Under the pieces are notes generated by a model. The model did not search any database. It was not told where the DNA came from and was given only the letters and a program-made list of their open reading frames with translations. Below are positions 45,241 through 47,744 of a stretch of 47,744 nt of DNA, one piece after another. The DNA is from Gnetum montanum. Lineage: Eukaryota > Streptophyta > Gnetopsida > Gnetales > Gnetaceae. The stretch's first letter is position 1. Every line of letters begins with the position of its first letter. The DNA lies in contig MNCI01006676.1 in NCBI GenBank assembly GCA_015680685.1, forward strand, positions 497,026 through 544,769. Reading direction: 5' to 3'. Position numbers and translations under genes: made by a program.

Positions 45241-46093
45241 TGATGAGTAGCGAGGTACCCCTACGCCCAACCATACAAATCACTAAGGTGTTACATGTGA
45301 TTCGGTTAAATTTCGTGGACCTATAGTTATCTAATGCACTAGCTCTTCTAGGAAGTGAAATGGGTGTTGAGAATGTTTGTTGTATTTCCAACTACACTTG
45401 TGAGGTTCAACGGTATGGTTTAAGTGTAATTGAGGTATATGATTTTTCTTACTTTATATTTTATAGATTTGATTGCCCACAACAAGAATGAAGAGTAGAG
45501 TAATTTAAAATCTAACTTGTTTACTACCTATCTAGCCTAACATGAGTAACCACTTCACTTTCCTAAACACATCCTAAACACATATAGCACTACTGGGCTA
45601 CCAAACATTAAGCATTGTTGGATTACCAAGTACTATATGAATGCTTGAAGTGGTCGTGCTTATGTTCATTAACCACTCAAAAAAAATTGCTTAACTCAAA
45701 TGAATTAAAGTAATGTGTATAAAAATAAAATGCAATAAAGAAAATATTAAGCTATTCTTAGTGCTGCAAGGATTGTCAAAAGAGTTCATTTTATTCCCGT
45801 CACACTACTGCACTCAGGTACATCAATGCTCAAACAAAGAATTGTACACACTTAGACTCCTTCCACGAGCACTCAAAAAATATTCTAACTCTAACAAAAA
45901 TAAATGGAAAGAGCTTAGCTACTCTAACTGAAAAATAAACTAAAAATTGACTCAAAATAAGAGGCTAGGCTTGATATTTATAGACCTAGGGTAGATGCTC
46001 CAATGTTGCTTACATGATGTTGTATTAAGACCTTGATGTTGCGTACATGATGTCATGGCTTTGACGTTGGGGCCAACATAATGCAGTTCATCA
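45241..46093 (-). mobile_element. 3' LTR of a second gypsy element of the same family
   Basis: The LTR starts TGATGAGTAGCGAGG and ends CAGTTCATCA on the plus strand (853 bp). It carries a TATA box (complement of 45975-45982) and repeated TGATGTTG/TGATGTCAT-like motifs in U3 (46000-46075). A polypurine tract at 46094-46101 places the internal region to its right. Confidence 0.85.
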
Positions 46094-47744
46094 TACCCCC
46101 ATGACTAAATGAAAATTTGTCCTTGAGTGTATAAGAGGAGGAACAAGTTCCTTACAACATAACATATTGGGTAGGTATGGGATTATTGACTCTCACACAA
46201 ACTGACTTAGATTAAATAGACATACAGACTTTGAGTGTCCAAGTGTATGGAATTACAATTTTTACAAAACTGGGTGTTCATGAGAAGAGGACTAAATACC
46301 CTGGAGAATATTGACATCCAACACCTCTTGGTAGCAAAAGAATGAGAGAGAGAGCAGAGATCCAACGAGCATGAACGATCCTCATTATGTGGTACTGCGG
46401 CATCATCCTTGGTGAAGATAGTTCTACTTCCAGTCCATGCTTCCCACTGCAATCACAAGAAAATCATGAATTAGTATGCAATATGTAACACATAACTATT
46501 AAATGCCTTGTCTCATTGATGGTTACACTCAGCCAAGTTATGATTATGGTTGATTGGTTCCTTGAGTAGTTTTAGTGGGAAGGATGATAGATAGGGTTAA
46601 TTAAATTAAGCGGTCCATTAAATTTAAAAAAGTTTAATACAAGGAAATATTTGAAGAGGGTATAAGAATTCACAATAATGAAAAGAAGAATTCATTGAAA
46701 ATTGTTGTGAAGATGTGTACAATTGGATGTCATTGATGGGGTAAATAAAAATAATTTGATTGTAAAAATGTCTAAGGTTAAAGAACTTAACTAACCCAAC
46801 CAAAAGATATGTAAGTGGGTCCTCCCCAAAGCAGGCATAGGCCTTTTATGCCCTTGCATAACTTCAAACTAAAGAGTCCATGGGCTCTATGGATTATTAA
46901 TGGTTACAAGTTAAGTACAAAAACCAAAAAGAAACTCAATAAGAATTCTGACACATCAAACTAGGACATTGTACCAAAACATGAAACTGCTAGTGAGGTG
47001 AGACATGGAAAGTATAGATGGATGAGAGAGAGAGTGGAACGGAGTTCCAAATTACATTCACATGAAGTCCCTTGTGAATTTTGTGATTAAATAACTTGAT
47101 AGAATCCATCCTTAGTCTAGACCAAAACCAACCACGTTCAGTGACTTCGCATCAACATTCTAAGACTAATCCATCCCTTGAGATAGAAGAGTGCTCCCAC
47201 AAAACAACCACCATTCCAAATTAGAGAAGAAGTGGAAAGTGAGGAAGGGCCTGAGTTGGAGGAGACTAGTCCCATAACCAGTGCTTGTAGCCCATTTATT
47301 TTGTCTAAGGGGTGTGCTTTGAATTCCCATTATTTTTTTTGAAATGGAAACCACACTATGCAAAGACACATGCATTTATTTCATCCAAGGGGTGTGCTTT
47401 GAATTCACATCATTTTTTTCTTTTCTTGATGAGAACCACACCATGCGAGGATGTATGCATTTATTTTGTCCAAGGGGTGTGTTTTGAATTCTCATCATTG
47501 TTTTTCTGATGAGAACCACATCATGCAAGGACCTATTCAACTTCCTTTTATTGGATGACATGGAATGGTAAGAAATTCATGAAAACACACATGCACCCAG
47601 GAAAACAGAAAAGGACAAAGAATACCAAATCCCTTTGAAGCCACACCCTATTCAAACCTTTAAATCCTTCCAAATTCTAGAAACTACCAAAGTCACAAAT
47701 TTATTAAATTTTTATTAATGAAAAAGGGACTGCACATTTCCAAA
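46094..47744 (-). mobile_element. 3' internal region of the second gypsy element (runs off the window)
   Basis: This collinear, diverged match to the post-integrase region of the first element spans 46620-47400 against about 21430-22170; shared blocks include CCATCCTTAGTCTAGA and GTGTACAATTGGATG. A minus-strand open piece (47375-47166) corresponds to the 154-codon frame of the first copy. Integrase is not reached. The part at 46103-46600 has no counterpart in the first copy, probably because of its gap. Confidence 0.75.
47294..47532. repeat. Three tandem units of 80-85 bp
   Basis: Units start ATTTATTTTGTC or ATTTATTTCATC at 47294, 47374 and 47459, each with AAGGGGTGTG.TTTGAATTC and GA.AACCACA..ATGC. 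The first element has a single copy at about 22105-22190. The expansion is therefore specific to this copy and lies in its post-integrase region. Confidence 0.9.

Noticed and set aside
1-47744. CRISPR arrays, bacterial operons, origins or integrons
   Set aside because: The window has introns, plant LTR and LINE elements and no regularly spaced short repeats; such features are not expected and none were seen.

Overview
The window is nuclear DNA of a seed plant. Three things point to a very large, repeat-laden genome, most plausibly a conifer or other gymnosperm: low gene density, old degenerate Ty3/gypsy and LINE copies everywhere, and an intron of almost 8 kb. The species cannot be fixed from sequence alone. 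The DNA is AT-rich, with single Ns at 139, 2652, 21281, 40800 and 40989 and a gap at 21357-21429.

Genes. One gene looks intact: a six-exon plus-strand gene (coding 3778-16692) for an Enhancer-of-polycomb-related protein of the plant EPCR1/EPCR2 type. It has a Tudor-like domain, an Arg-Gly-rich tract, an AT-hook and the EPL-like region, and all splice junctions join in frame (about 1216 residues). Its second intron holds a near full-length antisense L1-type LINE (about 6526-12609) bounded by a 15-bp target-site duplication. A second host gene, a EULS-type (Euonymus lectin-like) lectin at 38140-39385, is a pseudogene with two frameshifts and a stop. A small GC-richer open segment with a TATA box (35432-35750) is only a candidate gene.

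Region by region. 1-2116: Ty3/gypsy LTR pieces and a decayed integrase fragment. 2117-3777: AT/CT microsatellite, then the promoter/leader of the EPCR gene with an old internal duplication. 3778-16692: the EPCR gene with its intronic LINE. 16693-20350: tandem duplications, a small array of tRNA-related units interrupted by a solo LTR with 5-bp target duplications, and another tRNA-like SINE. 20358-29799: a complete but dead Athila-like Ty3/gypsy element on the minus strand (LTR-PBS-gag-pro-RT-RH-INT-extra 3' region-PPT-LTR). 29800-38100: mostly unassigned AT-rich sequence plus a decayed LINE (33.5-34.5 kb). 38140-39385: the lectin pseudogene. 39400-45240: LINE remnants in both orientations, small tandem duplications and a perfect inverted repeat between two Ns that is probably an assembly artefact. 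45241-47744: LTR and 3' internal part of a second copy of the same gypsy family, running off the window.

The observations most worth following up are the LINE inside a chromatin-silencing gene (with its ORF1/ORF2 ATGA overlap and extra coiled-coil 3' frame), the post-integrase region shared by the two gypsy copies, CpG-specific decay of the primer binding site, and the lectin pseudogene.
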